Positions 6,683-14,437 of a stretch of DNA of 26,323 bases are shown here, piece by piece. The stretch is from NCBI GenBank assembly GCA_031368215.1, contig JANLRD010000192.1:1-26323 (forward strand). The letters are read 5' to 3'. The notes below the pieces were generated by a model that was not told where the DNA came from, ran no database searches, and saw only the letters and a program-made list of their open reading frames with translations. The number at the start of each line of letters is the position of its first letter. The stretch's first letter is position 1. Made by a program: the position numbers and the translations under genes. The DNA is from JANLQX01 sp031368215 (lineage in GTDB: Bacteria; Actinomycetota; Acidimicrobiia; Acidimicrobiales; JANYDT01).

Positions 6683-7891
6683 TTACGCGCGCTGACGATC
6701 GATCCAGTCGCAAAGGCGATCGAGGATCTCGTCGACGATTGCCGGTGACGTGGCGAGGTTCACTCGGACGAAGTGTTCGAGTCCGTCACCGAATGTCGGT
6801 CCGGCCGAGAACGCGACCCGGGCCTCTTCTCGGAGACGATCCGCGGCTGAGTCACCCGCGGCAAAGACAAGACCGAGCGGGGACAGATCCAACCACGCGA
6901 GATAGGTGCCCTGCGCCGGGAGGTGCACGACGTCGGGAGCACGCGCGGCGAGTGCCGTGGCGAACTGCACTCGTCGATCCGCCAACGCCGCCACACACGC
7001 GCTCAGCCACTCGGCCACGGAGGGTTCCGTCCAGGCGATCTCCATCGCCCGCAATCCGGGGTAGGAGGGAACGCCCAGGATGTGAGACGAGAACACCGCG
7101 TCGAATGCCTCCTTGAGCGCCATGGAGCCGAACGCCATCGTGGCCGCCCGGAGCCCGGCGAGGTTGCACGACTTGCTCGCGGAGGTGATCGTGACCGTAC
7201 GTTCACGTACTTCTTCCGAGAGCGTCTCGAATGCGATGTGCCGACGACCGTCGAAGACGAGCTCGGCATGGATCTCATCGGCCACGACCATCATGTCGAA
7301 CTCGATCGACAGCTCGGCCAGCGAACGGAGCTCGGCCTCGGTGAAGACGCGGCCAACGGGGTTATGCGGATTGCAGAGCAACAACAGCGGCGGACGGTGA
7401 GCCGACACCAGGGCACGGAGCGCGTCGAGATCGAACCGGTACTCGCCGTCGACGATCTCCATCCGATGCTCCAGCAGACACCGACCCTGTTCGCGGATCA
7501 CCGAGAGAAACGGCGGATAGATCGGGGTGAGGACGAGGATGTTGTCCCCCGGCTTCGACCACACGTGCAGCGCCGCATGCATGCCCTGCACCACGTCTGT
7601 CAGCAGCAAGTACCGCTCGGGGTCCTCGAGCATCCCGAAGCGCCGCGCAAGGTGACGCGAGGCCACTCCCCGGACATGCTCGTGATACGCCCAGCCGGGA
7701 TAGCCCAGGAATCCGTCGTCCAACCAACGCTGCAGACCGACCAGCACCGCCGGCGGCGGCTCGAAGTCCATGTCGGCCACCCATGCAGGGAGAACATCGG
7801 CATCGAAGTACGACCATTTCGACGAACGGGCCCGACGGAGCCGGGCCAGATCGACAGATCCGAACGGATCGGTCGGGGTGGCTCCGCTCAT
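6683..7891 (-). CDS. MalY/PatB-type PLP-dependent C-S lyase/aminotransferase
   Basis: A 402-aa fold-type I PLP enzyme of the MalY/PatB subfamily, typically a cystathionine/cystine C-S beta-lyase. Markers are KW near residue 25, WVADMDF, GYPGW, NPHNPVGRVF, ADEIHAELVF (the Asp that binds the pyridine nitrogen) and SASKSCNLAGL with the PLP lysine, plus a C-terminal RVNLATS (carboxylate Arg). Length is normal for the family. ATG 7891 overlaps the stop of dut by 4 bases (ATGA), so the two are probably co-transcribed and coupled. Sulfur-amino-acid lyase activity is a family inference; a general aminotransferase is the alternative. Confidence 0.9.
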   Translation of the reverse strand: MSGATPTDPFGSVDLARLRRARSSKWSYFDADVLPAWVADMDFEPPPAVLVGLQRWLDDGFLGYPGWAYHEHVRGVASRHLARRFGMLEDPERYLLLTDVVQGMHAALHVWSKPGDNILVLTPIYPPFLSVIREQGRCLLEHRMEIVDGEYRFDLDALRALVSAHRPPLLLLCNPHNPVGRVFTEAELRSLAELSIEFDMMVVADEIHAELVFDGRRHIAFETLSEEVRERTVTITSASKSCNLAGLRAATMAFGSMALKEAFDAVFSSHILGVPSYPGLRAMEIAWTEPSVAEWLSACVAALADRRVQFATALAARAPDVVHLPAQGTYLAWLDLSPLGLVFAAGDSAADRLREEARVAFSAGPTFGDGLEHFVRVNLATSPAIVDEILDRLCDWIDRQRA

Positions 7892-8328
7892 GACCGACCG
7901 CTGTGCCCGAAGCCGCCGGCGCCACGATCGGATTCACCGAGGGCCGCGGCGTCATCGACTTCGTCCCACTGGACTTGCGGCACCCGCATGATGACGAGTT
8001 GGGCGATCCGATCGCCGCGTTCGATGGCGAAGGACTCCGTCGGATCGGTGTTGAGCAGCGGCACCATGATCTCGCCGCGGTACCCGCTGTCGATCAGACC
8101 GGGCGCGTTCACCACGGTGACTCCGTGACGGGACGCAAGTCCGCTCCGAGGCAGCACGAAACCGGCGAACCCGACCGGCAGGGCGAGCGCGAACCCGACC
8201 GGGACGACAGCTCGTCCACCCGCCGGAGCGAGCACGCACGGCTCCCGGGCTCTGAGGTCCATGCCGGCATCACCGGCCAGTGAGGGGGAGGGTAGAGAAA
8301 AATCCCCATCGAGGCGTAGGATGCGCAC
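7888..8328 (-). CDS. dut: dUTP diphosphatase (dUTPase)
   Basis: A 146-aa trimeric dUTPase that hydrolyses dUTP to dUMP and PPi, keeping uracil out of DNA and feeding dTMP synthesis. All five motifs are visible: DAGMDLRA, PRSGLASRHG, GLIDSGYRGE (catalytic Asp and uracil-binding Tyr), RGDRIAQLVI and the C-terminal P-loop-like RGAGGFGHSG. GTG 8328 gives VRILRLDGD, the family's normal N-terminus; the frame is open further upstream to 8583 but without homology. Its start codon lies one base from the divergent GGDEF gene's start, so each gene's promoter must overlap the other's coding sequence. It is coupled to the PatB-like gene downstream. Confidence 0.93.
   Translation of the reverse strand: MRILRLDGDFSLPSPSLAGDAGMDLRAREPCVLAPAGGRAVVPVGFALALPVGFAGFVLPRSGLASRHGVTVVNAPGLIDSGYRGEIMVPLLNTDPTESFAIERGDRIAQLVIMRVPQVQWDEVDDAAALGESDRGAGGFGHSGRS
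8317..8322 (+). promoter_or_regulatory. -10 box of the GGDEF/EAL gene, inside dut
   Basis: TAGGAT, 7 bases, then GTG 8330. The box lies within the first codons of dut on the opposite strand. It fixes the GGDEF start as leaderless. Confidence 0.55.
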
Positions 8329-8329
8329 C

Positions 8330-10522
8330 GTGAGGGCGAGATCCGACACGAGGTCTTCGGCAGCGCCGATGTTCTTCATCGACGGTCGCTCCACTCCGTC
8401 GAGCATAGGACCGGCCTCGCCCGCCCCCGCAGCGCTCACGGCGAGTCCGTCCCCGATCGACGACCCCACCGTGCGCGCCGCACTCAACACCTTCATCGAG
8501 CTCGCCGGCAACCAACGCGACATCGTGCTCGTCATCGATATCGACGGCACCCTTCTCGGCGCGACCTCGTCGGCACACACCATCCTCGGCTACGACGTCC
8601 CCGCGAACCTGGGTCGCAACATCTTGGAGTTCATCCACCCGGACGACGTCGACAACGCCGTCGACATCCTCTCCCACGCCCTCGACCGCGCCGGCCACCA
8701 CGAAGTTATCGACGTTCGGGTCCTGCGCGCCGATGGCACGTCGCTGCCGTTCGAGATCATGCCGAAGAACCTTCTCGCCACGCACGGCGTGATCATTCTC
8801 ACCGGCCGCAACGTGACCGACCGTAACCGCCTCGAGGAACAACGTCGACGAACGGAGGTGGAGTTCCGTCTGCTCGCGACCGCTGCGCCCGTCACCATCT
8901 TCCGCATGGACGGCAGGGGGCGGTGCCAATTCATGAACGACCACTGGAGCGTTCTCAGTGGCCAGCCGATCGCTGATGCCCTCGACTTCGGCTACCTCCG
9001 CGTCGTCTCCAGCAAAGATCGCGACATGCTCGCCGACATCAGGACAACGCAGAACCGTCGTGGCTGTTCGGAGATGACCATCAACGGCATCGGAGGCATC
9101 CAGCGCACGGTTGTCGCTCGGTGGACGGCGATAGGCGATGCTGGCGGCGCCGTGACCGGCTGGGTGGGCACCCTTGAAGACATCAGTGAGCACCGCGCCC
9201 TCGAGGCGCGGCTCTCCCACCAGGCCCATCACGATCCGCTCACCGGGCTGCCCAACCGCATCGTCATCGACGAGCACCTTTCGAGGACGATCGACCAGTG
9301 CGAACGCTCAGGCTCGTCGATTGCGGTCCTGTTCATCGACCTCGATCAGTTCAAATTCCTCAACGACAGCCTCGGCCATGAAACCGGGGACCTGCTGCTG
9401 ATCGCCATCGCCGACCGGCTGCGCGCCACCATTCGGCCAGGGGACGTGGTCGGCCGATTCGGCGGCGACGAGTTCGTGGCGGTCCTCGGGGACATCTCGT
9501 CCGACGCCGAATGCCTCGCGTTCTCCAAGCGCATCGCCGCCACGCTGGCCGAACCGTTCAGCATCGGCGACGGACAGACCTACACCTGCACCGCCAGCAT
9601 CGGCATCGCCCGCTACGCGCCGGGGGCGAGCGCCGAGTCGCTGCTGCGTCACGCCGATGCGGCGATGTACCGGGCCAAGGCGATGGGCCGCGACCGCGTC
9701 GCGCATTACGTCCCGGAGATGCAACGAGACGCAACCGAGCGCCTATCGCTCGAGATGGATCTTCGCCATGCCGTGGCCCGCGATGAGCTCACCCTGCTCT
9801 ATCAGCCGATCTTTGCGTCGGGATCGTGCGTCGCCAACGCCGTCGAAGCACTCGTTCGCTGGGACCATCCAACGCGCGGCCGCCTCGGCCCCGACGTGTT
9901 CATCCCGATCGCCGAGGAGTCCGGCCTCATCTCCCAGCTGGGTGATTGGGTGCTCCGCCAAGCGTGCCGCGACCTCGGTGACATCGACATCTCCGTGAAC
10001 GTGAACCTCTCCGGCCGGGAGATCCAGGACCCCGCACTGGCATCCCGAGTGGAAGCAGTTCTGCACGACGAGGGATTCGCCGCTGAGCGGCTCGTGCTCG
10101 AAATCACCGAGTCGGTCCTCATGCACGACGCCGACGCGACCGTGTCCACCCTCACCGCGTTGAAGCAACTCGGCCTCTCCCTCGCCGTGGATGACTTCGG
10201 CACCGGCTACGCGTCACTGAACTACCTCTCACGGTTCCCCGTCGACTATCTCAAGGTCGACCGCACGTTCGTCGCCGAGCTCACCAACGGCGCGGGGGGC
10301 ACCGAGATCGTTCGCGCCATCATCAACCTCGCGCACTCGTTAGGACTCAGCGCGACCGCGGAGGGAGTCGAGGAAGTCGCCCAGCTCGACGCCCTCGTGG
10401 AACTCGGATGCGAACACGTCCAGGGATACCTCCTTGCGCGCCCGCTCTCCGTCGAGGATCTGCGGGCCCAGTTCGTCGGAAGCGACGTTGAGGCGGCGCC
10501 GGCACAACTTCCCCGGGACTGA
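8330..10522 (+). CDS. PAS-PAS-GGDEF-EAL c-di-GMP cyclase/phosphodiesterase
   Basis: A 730-aa cytoplasmic protein; no membrane span is seen. Two PAS domains (about 55-165 and 175-290) are followed by GGDEF (about 300-455) with intact RFGGDEF and an RPGD inhibitory I-site five residues upstream, then EAL (about 470-715). In EAL I see VEALVRW, NLSGRE, EITES, DDFGTGYASL, LKVDRTF, EGVE and VQGYLLARP, that is, the metal ligands and catalytic Lys/Glu. Both activities are therefore predicted: GTP to c-di-GMP, and c-di-GMP to pGpG, tuned by PAS-sensed signals. GTG 8330 is supported by TAGGAT 7 bases upstream. Oligoribonuclease follows 49 bases later, which could consume the pGpG product. Confidence 0.94.
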   Translation: MRARSDTRSSAAPMFFIDGRSTPSSIGPASPAPAALTASPSPIDDPTVRAALNTFIELAGNQRDIVLVIDIDGTLLGATSSAHTILGYDVPANLGRNILEFIHPDDVDNAVDILSHALDRAGHHEVIDVRVLRADGTSLPFEIMPKNLLATHGVIILTGRNVTDRNRLEEQRRRTEVEFRLLATAAPVTIFRMDGRGRCQFMNDHWSVLSGQPIADALDFGYLRVVSSKDRDMLADIRTTQNRRGCSEMTINGIGGIQRTVVARWTAIGDAGGAVTGWVGTLEDISEHRALEARLSHQAHHDPLTGLPNRIVIDEHLSRTIDQCERSGSSIAVLFIDLDQFKFLNDSLGHETGDLLLIAIADRLRATIRPGDVVGRFGGDEFVAVLGDISSDAECLAFSKRIAATLAEPFSIGDGQTYTCTASIGIARYAPGASAESLLRHADAAMYRAKAMGRDRVAHYVPEMQRDATERLSLEMDLRHAVARDELTLLYQPIFASGSCVANAVEALVRWDHPTRGRLGPDVFIPIAEESGLISQLGDWVLRQACRDLGDIDISVNVNLSGREIQDPALASRVEAVLHDEGFAAERLVLEITESVLMHDADATVSTLTALKQLGLSLAVDDFGTGYASLNYLSRFPVDYLKVDRTFVAELTNGAGGTEIVRAIINLAHSLGLSATAEGVEEVAQLDALVELGCEHVQGYLLARPLSVEDLRAQFVGSDVEAAPAQLPRD

Positions 10523-10558
10523 TCGCCGACTGGACGACCGCGACCGGTGCCCGACACC

Positions 10559-10564
10559 TAAGGT
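10559..10564 (+). promoter_or_regulatory. -10 box of orn (leaderless)
   Basis: TAAGGT is followed by 7 bases and GTG 10572. This gives orn its own promoter despite the close upstream GGDEF/EAL gene. Confidence 0.5.
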
Positions 10565-10571
10565 GGCGCCC

Positions 10572-11111
10572 GTGCTCGCCTGGATGGACCTCGAAATGAC
10601 CGGCCTCGAACCCGGTCGCCACGTGATCGTCGAGATCGCGACCCTTCTCACCGACGACGACCTCGAAATCATCGCGGAGGGGCCGGACCTCGTCATTCAC
10701 GCCGACGCCGCCGCCCTGTCGGAGATGGACGACGTGGTCGTCCAAATGCACACCCGCAGCGGCCTCCTCGACGCCATCACGTCATCGACCATCAGCCTCG
10801 ACGACGCGGTTACCCAGACGCTCGACTTCCTCCGCCTCCACATTCCCGAGCCGAAATCGGTGCCCCTGTGCGGCAACTCGATCGGTACCGACCGGCGATT
10901 CCTCGCGCTCTTCATGCCGACCATCGACGAGTACCTGCACTACCGCAGCGTCGATGTCTCCAGCGTCAAGGAGCTCACCCGGCGCTGGTATCCGGAGACC
11001 TACAAGAAGGTTCCACGCAAAGGCGGCGGGCATCGCGCCCTGGACGACATCCGCGAGAGCATCGCTGAGCTGCGCTTCTACCGCGAGTCCGTGTTCCTCC
11101 CCCGCACCTGA
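10572..11111 (+). CDS. orn: Oligoribonuclease
   Basis: A 179-aa DEDDh 3'-5' exonuclease that degrades di- to penta-ribonucleotides, including pGpG from c-di-GMP breakdown. Motifs: WMDLEMTGL (Asp, Glu), NSIGTDRRF (Asp) and GGGHRALDDIRES (His and Asp). Length matches the family (about 180 aa). GTG 10572 places the canonical LAWMDLEMTGL at the N-terminus and is preceded by TAAGGT 7 bases upstream; the frame is open upstream but overlaps the preceding gene without homology. It sits directly after the GGDEF/EAL gene, a logical partner. orn is normally needed for final RNA turnover. Confidence 0.95.
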   Translation: MLAWMDLEMTGLEPGRHVIVEIATLLTDDDLEIIAEGPDLVIHADAAALSEMDDVVVQMHTRSGLLDAITSSTISLDDAVTQTLDFLRLHIPEPKSVPLCGNSIGTDRRFLALFMPTIDEYLHYRSVDVSSVKELTRRWYPETYKKVPRKGGGHRALDDIRESIAELRFYRESVFLPRT

Positions 11112-11202
11112 GGCGATCAGCCGGTCGATACCGGGGGTCGGGCGACTACGATCGTTGGGCCCTTCGCTCGACCGTTCGACGTTGCGCACACCCCTCTACC
11201 CG

Positions 11203-12882
11203 ATGTCTCGTGTCGTCCGTCTCCGCCCCTGGCAAAAGGCCGCGCTCGACCGGTTCACGGCAGCTGCCGAGACCGGCCCCGACTTCCTGACCGTCGCCAC
11301 CCCCGGCGCCGGGAAGACCACATTCGCCCTCGCCGCCGCACTGAGTGAACTCCGCGGGATCCCCGGACGACGACTCGTGATCGTCGCCCCCACCGCCCAC
11401 CTGAAACTCCAGTGGGCGCGGGCCGCCACCCGCTTCGGCCTGCACCTCAACCCGGAGTGGTCGGCCGCCAGCGGAGTCCTCGCCCCCGACATGCACGGCA
11501 TCGTGACCACGTACCAGCAGGTCTCGACGAGTTCAACCGTCCTCGCCCGGCTCACGCCCGGAGCGATGGTCATCCTCGACGAGATCCACCACGCCGGTGA
11601 CGAGCGGGCGTGGGGCGACTCGGTGCGCGAGGCGTTCGCCCCGGCGACCAGACGCCTTGCCCTTTCCGGCACTCCGTTCCGCAGCGACACGTCGGCGATC
11701 CCGTTCGTCCGCTACCGCTTCGACGAGGCCGAATCGGACTACGACTACGGCTACGGCGACGCCCTGCGCGACGGACGGGTCGTCCGACCCGTCTACTTCC
11801 CCCGGATCAACGGCTTCATGGAATGGATGTCGCCGGCGGGCAACCTCCAATCCGCCTCCTTCGACGATGCGCTCGACCGAACCGGCTCGGCGCAGAGGTT
11901 GCGCACCGCGCTGTCGGCCGACGGGGAATGGCTGCCGACCGTCCTCGCCCAGGCCCACGAGCGGCTCACCGAGCTCCGCGCCACCCGACAGCCCAACGCC
12001 GGCGGACTGATCATCGCCACCGACCAGGAGCACGCCCGCGCCATCGCCGAGCTCATGCGCTGGAGGCTGCGCGTCACGCCGACGGTCGTGCTGTCCGACG
12101 ACCCGCAGGCATCGAGTCGCATCGGCCATTTCGCCGACGGAACACAACCGTGGATCATCGCCGTGCGGATGGTCTCCGAAGGTGTCGACATCCCCCGCCT
12201 CGCCATCGGTGTCTATGCCACCACGACGACCACCGAGCTGTTCTTCCGCCAGGCGGTCGGGCGCCTCGTGCGCTGGACCCCCGGCGTGGTGAAGCAGAAG
12301 GCATACCTCTTCATTCCCGACGACCCTCGGCTGCGGACCTGGGCTCATCAGATCGCCGATGCCCGCCGCCATTCGCTCCGCAAGCCGAGCGACGATCGTG
12401 AAGGATTCGACGGGCGCGCCGAACCTGATGCGTCGGCCTTCGACGCCCAGACTGTGCCGGACGAGCAGCTGTCGCTGTTCAGCGCTCTCTCGTCGGTCGC
12501 CACCGAGACGTCACAGACCGAGGTGATCGTCGGCGGGTCCGTCTTCGACGACGACTACGAGGACAGTGACCCCGAACCTTCCAGCGACGCATCCGACGAG
12601 CTGCTGCTCGATGTCGGCGCACTTGCGCCCCCGCTCGCCGGGGGTCACGGGATCGCCCTCGACGGCACCTCCCGCTACGAGCGCAAGGAGGCACTGCGTC
12701 TGAAGAACGCAGAGTGGGCCCGCGACCTCGCCCGCGCCACAGGCATGAACCACGGGCAGGTGAACGGTCAGCTCAACCGGCTCATCAACCTCCCGCGTGT
12801 GGATTCGGCCACCGTCGAGCAACTCGAGCAGCGCGTAGCGGCGGCGGAGAAGTGGTGGCGCCAGCTGAGCGGCAGACGCTGA
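11203..12882 (+). CDS. SF2 DEAD/DEAH-type helicase
   Basis: A 559-aa superfamily 2 helicase/ATPase. In order: Q-like LRPWQKAALDRF, motif I TPGAGKTT (about residue 35), motif Ia VAPTAHLKLQW, motif II DEIHH, motif III LSGTPFRSD, motif V EGVDIPRL and motif VI RQAVGRLVRW (arginine finger). An acidic linker follows (about 450-490, with FDDDYEDSDPEPS), then a C-terminal helical part containing ATGMNHGQVNGQLNRLIN. The class resembles actinobacterial UvsW/RAD25-like SF2 proteins; substrate and role are not known. ATG 11203 lacks a clear Shine-Dalgarno. A TACGAT box at 11147-11152 would give a leader of about 43 bases. It is convergent with the small membrane-protein gene. Confidence 0.88.
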   Translation: MSRVVRLRPWQKAALDRFTAAAETGPDFLTVATPGAGKTTFALAAALSELRGIPGRRLVIVAPTAHLKLQWARAATRFGLHLNPEWSAASGVLAPDMHGIVTTYQQVSTSSTVLARLTPGAMVILDEIHHAGDERAWGDSVREAFAPATRRLALSGTPFRSDTSAIPFVRYRFDEAESDYDYGYGDALRDGRVVRPVYFPRINGFMEWMSPAGNLQSASFDDALDRTGSAQRLRTALSADGEWLPTVLAQAHERLTELRATRQPNAGGLIIATDQEHARAIAELMRWRLRVTPTVVLSDDPQASSRIGHFADGTQPWIIAVRMVSEGVDIPRLAIGVYATTTTTELFFRQAVGRLVRWTPGVVKQKAYLFIPDDPRLRTWAHQIADARRHSLRKPSDDREGFDGRAEPDASAFDAQTVPDEQLSLFSALSSVATETSQTEVIVGGSVFDDDYEDSDPEPSSDASDELLLDVGALAPPLAGGHGIALDGTSRYERKEALRLKNAEWARDLARATGMNHGQVNGQLNRLINLPRVDSATVEQLEQRVAAAEKWWRQLSGRR

Positions 12883-12932
12883 CACCGGCCCCTCCCGGTC
12901 CCCGCGACAAGCTCCCCGCGGATCGGATACCC

Positions 12933-13016
12933 ATCAGATGCTCACCGAGGCTGGAACACCATCAGATGCTCGCCGCGGTTGGAACACCATCAGATGCTCA
13001 CCGCGGCTGGAACACC
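12933..13016. repeat. Three tandem 28-bp repeats
   Basis: Units at 12933-12960, 12961-12988 and 12989-13016 begin ATCAGATGCTC and end TGGAACACC. They differ at a few bases, and a degenerate fourth copy starts at 13017. The last unit contains the final codons and stop of the minus-strand membrane-protein gene, so the array duplicates that gene's 3' end into the convergent intergenic space. There are no spacers, so it is not CRISPR. Confidence 0.9.
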
Positions 13017-13492
13017 ATCAGGTACAGCATCACCGGGAGGCCGGCGGCGGACACCATGGTGACGAGCTCCAGCCACCGCGAGATCTTCGTCAACTCGCGG
13101 CCCTGTTGGACGGCGCCCTCGCCGCGCGACAGGATCACGACAAGACGCTCGGCCCGCCGGGCCAGCGGTCCCTGCACGAACACGACGACCATGACGGCGA
13201 TCAACCAGAAGGACACTGCCAGCCGCACCCACAGGTACCCGAAGAGACCATCGTCGGGATGCAACGCCGCAGCAAGGATTCCGAGGAGACCGACTGCGAC
13301 GAAGCAGGGTTCGCTCACCCGGCGCCGCACCCACAGCGACGTCTGGGCGACAGCTACCGGGCCTTCCGTCCCGGACCCGCCGACGGCCGCCCGCCGGGCA
13401 ATGAGCGGCATGACGAGCAGCGGACCGAACGCTCCGATACCGGCCAGCAGATGGGCGACCAACACCACCCGGAAGATCTGCACCGACGACAC
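12998..13492 (-). CDS. Small integral membrane protein (DUF2269-like)
   Basis: A 164-aa protein with about four hydrophobic spans: FRVVLVAHLLAGIGAFGPLL, a second near CFVAVGLLGILAAAL, then WVRLAVSFWLIAVMVVVFV and VTMVSAAGLPVMLYLMVF at the end. A charged loop with RRAERLVVILSRGEG lies between spans 3 and 4. The pattern resembles DUF2269-type predicted membrane proteins of unknown function. GTG 13492 is favoured by TAGAAC 6 bases upstream on the minus strand. Its last codons and stop lie in the first copy, in its own direction, of a 28-bp tandem repeat. It is convergent with the helicase. Confidence 0.72.
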   Translation of the reverse strand: MSSVQIFRVVLVAHLLAGIGAFGPLLVMPLIARRAAVGGSGTEGPVAVAQTSLWVRRRVSEPCFVAVGLLGILAAALHPDDGLFGYLWVRLAVSFWLIAVMVVVFVQGPLARRAERLVVILSRGEGAVQQGRELTKISRWLELVTMVSAAGLPVMLYLMVFQPR

Positions 13493-13662
13493 GCCACCGT
13501 TCTACCCCGCTGCCTCGAACCTTGGTGTGCTCACCAGTGCAGGGACTCGAAAACGTCCGGTGTCATCACCCGCCCAGGAAAATGTGGTCATTCGGCGAAC
13601 TGCCGTGTTTTCGATGACACCTGAACTGCCGCGAAGATGCACGACGAGTAGATTGTCCGCCC
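13493..13662. promoter_or_regulatory. Divergent promoter region with repeats
   Basis: A 170-base spacer between the divergent membrane-protein and thioredoxin-fold genes. It contains TAGAAC for the left gene (13499-13504, minus strand), TAGATT for the right gene (13649-13654), direct copies of GAACTGCCG (13597-13605 and 13623-13631, 26 bases apart), and the inverted pair GTGTCATC (about 13560-13567)/GATGACAC (13613-13620). These could be operator elements. Confidence 0.45.
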
Positions 13663-14151
13663 GTGGCATCCAACCCCCCGGCCGACCTGTTTCTCCAACC
13701 GCTGACCGGTAAAGGGTTCCCGATCTCGGGCTGGCTGGTGCAGTACCAGTTGCTTCTCATAGCTCTCGACCCGTTCACGAACGAATCCGCCTGGGCGTTC
13801 CCCACGGCGATCCGCGTCCTCCAGAACTTCGAGCAGGCCGACTGCCGCGTGGGTGTGATCCTCGCCGGCGCCGACGCCGACGAGTCACGCCAGTTCCTCG
13901 GGCCGAACGCCACCGAGTTCCTCTGCTTCCCCGACCCGCAGCGCACGATCGTGCGCGCCTTCGGTCTCGAACGGGTTCCGGCAATCATCCACGTGGCCTC
14001 GGACGGATCCGTCGTCAACGCTGCCGAGGACTGGAACCCCGACTCGTGGCAGATCGTCACCGACGAACTCGCCCGCATGATGAGCTGGACCGGCCCGGTA
14101 CTTCCCGATCCTCGAGACCCGGGCGCGTTCGTCGGCACCAAGGCGAGCTGA
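13663..14151 (+). CDS. Thioredoxin-fold (redoxin-like) protein lacking CXXC
   Basis: A 162-aa protein with the layout of AhpC/TlpA-type redoxins: LLIALDPF as the first core strand, then a helix, CRVGVILAGADADES as the second strand, FLCFPDPQRTIVRAFGLERV as the RAFGV-like region with the cis-Pro step VPAIIHVASDGSVV. The position of the peroxidatic/CXXC motif reads NESAW, so the redox cysteines are absent; the two Cys in the protein are elsewhere. It is therefore probably a binding or regulatory protein, not an oxidoreductase. GTG 13663 is supported by TAGATT 8 bases upstream. No operon partner is seen. Fold call moderate, function unknown. Confidence 0.68.
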   Translation: MASNPPADLFLQPLTGKGFPISGWLVQYQLLLIALDPFTNESAWAFPTAIRVLQNFEQADCRVGVILAGADADESRQFLGPNATEFLCFPDPQRTIVRAFGLERVPAIIHVASDGSVVNAAEDWNPDSWQIVTDELARMMSWTGPVLPDPRDPGAFVGTKAS

Positions 14152-14437
14152 CCGGCACCTCGCCCTGAGGGGCGCCCGCAGCCTCGCCAGAAGCGCTTCG
14201 TCGGCTCATCGACGCGTCCACTCACCAGCAGAAGCCTCGGAAGGGTCCGTAGCGGACGACCGTTGCGGTCCGCGGCGCGGGCGTCCGACGAAGCCGAGCG
14301 GTTCAGTTACGGCGTGACTGCGCCGATACCTTCGGGGTGTTGTTGCGATCGTCGGTTCGAAACCGAACCACTGTTCATGGTTTGCTGCCCACGAACGGCC
14401 AACAACCTCCTCACGTTCGGGGAGTCCACTCTCCGTC
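14152..14437. promoter_or_regulatory. Leader region of the NlpC/P60 gene with tandem hairpins
   Basis: A 286-base gene-free stretch. CGCCC-TGAG-GGGCG (14161-14174) may end the upstream gene. Two abutting triloop hairpins follow, GTCCG-TAG-CGGAC (14245-14257) and GACCG-TTG-CGGTC (14258-14270), and a third CGGTT-CGA-AACCG (14353-14365). The arrangement suggests a structured 5' leader or protein-binding RNA. I could not match it to a known riboswitch; in particular the c-di-AMP ydaO consensus is not visible. Confidence 0.4.

Noticed and set aside
12933..13016. Possible CRISPR array
   Set aside because: The 28-bp units are tandem without spacers, number only three, and overlap a gene's 3' end; no cas genes are present.
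14152..14437. c-di-AMP (ydaO) riboswitch upstream of the NlpC/P60 gene
   Set aside because: This class often precedes such genes in actinobacteria, but I could not find its conserved core here.
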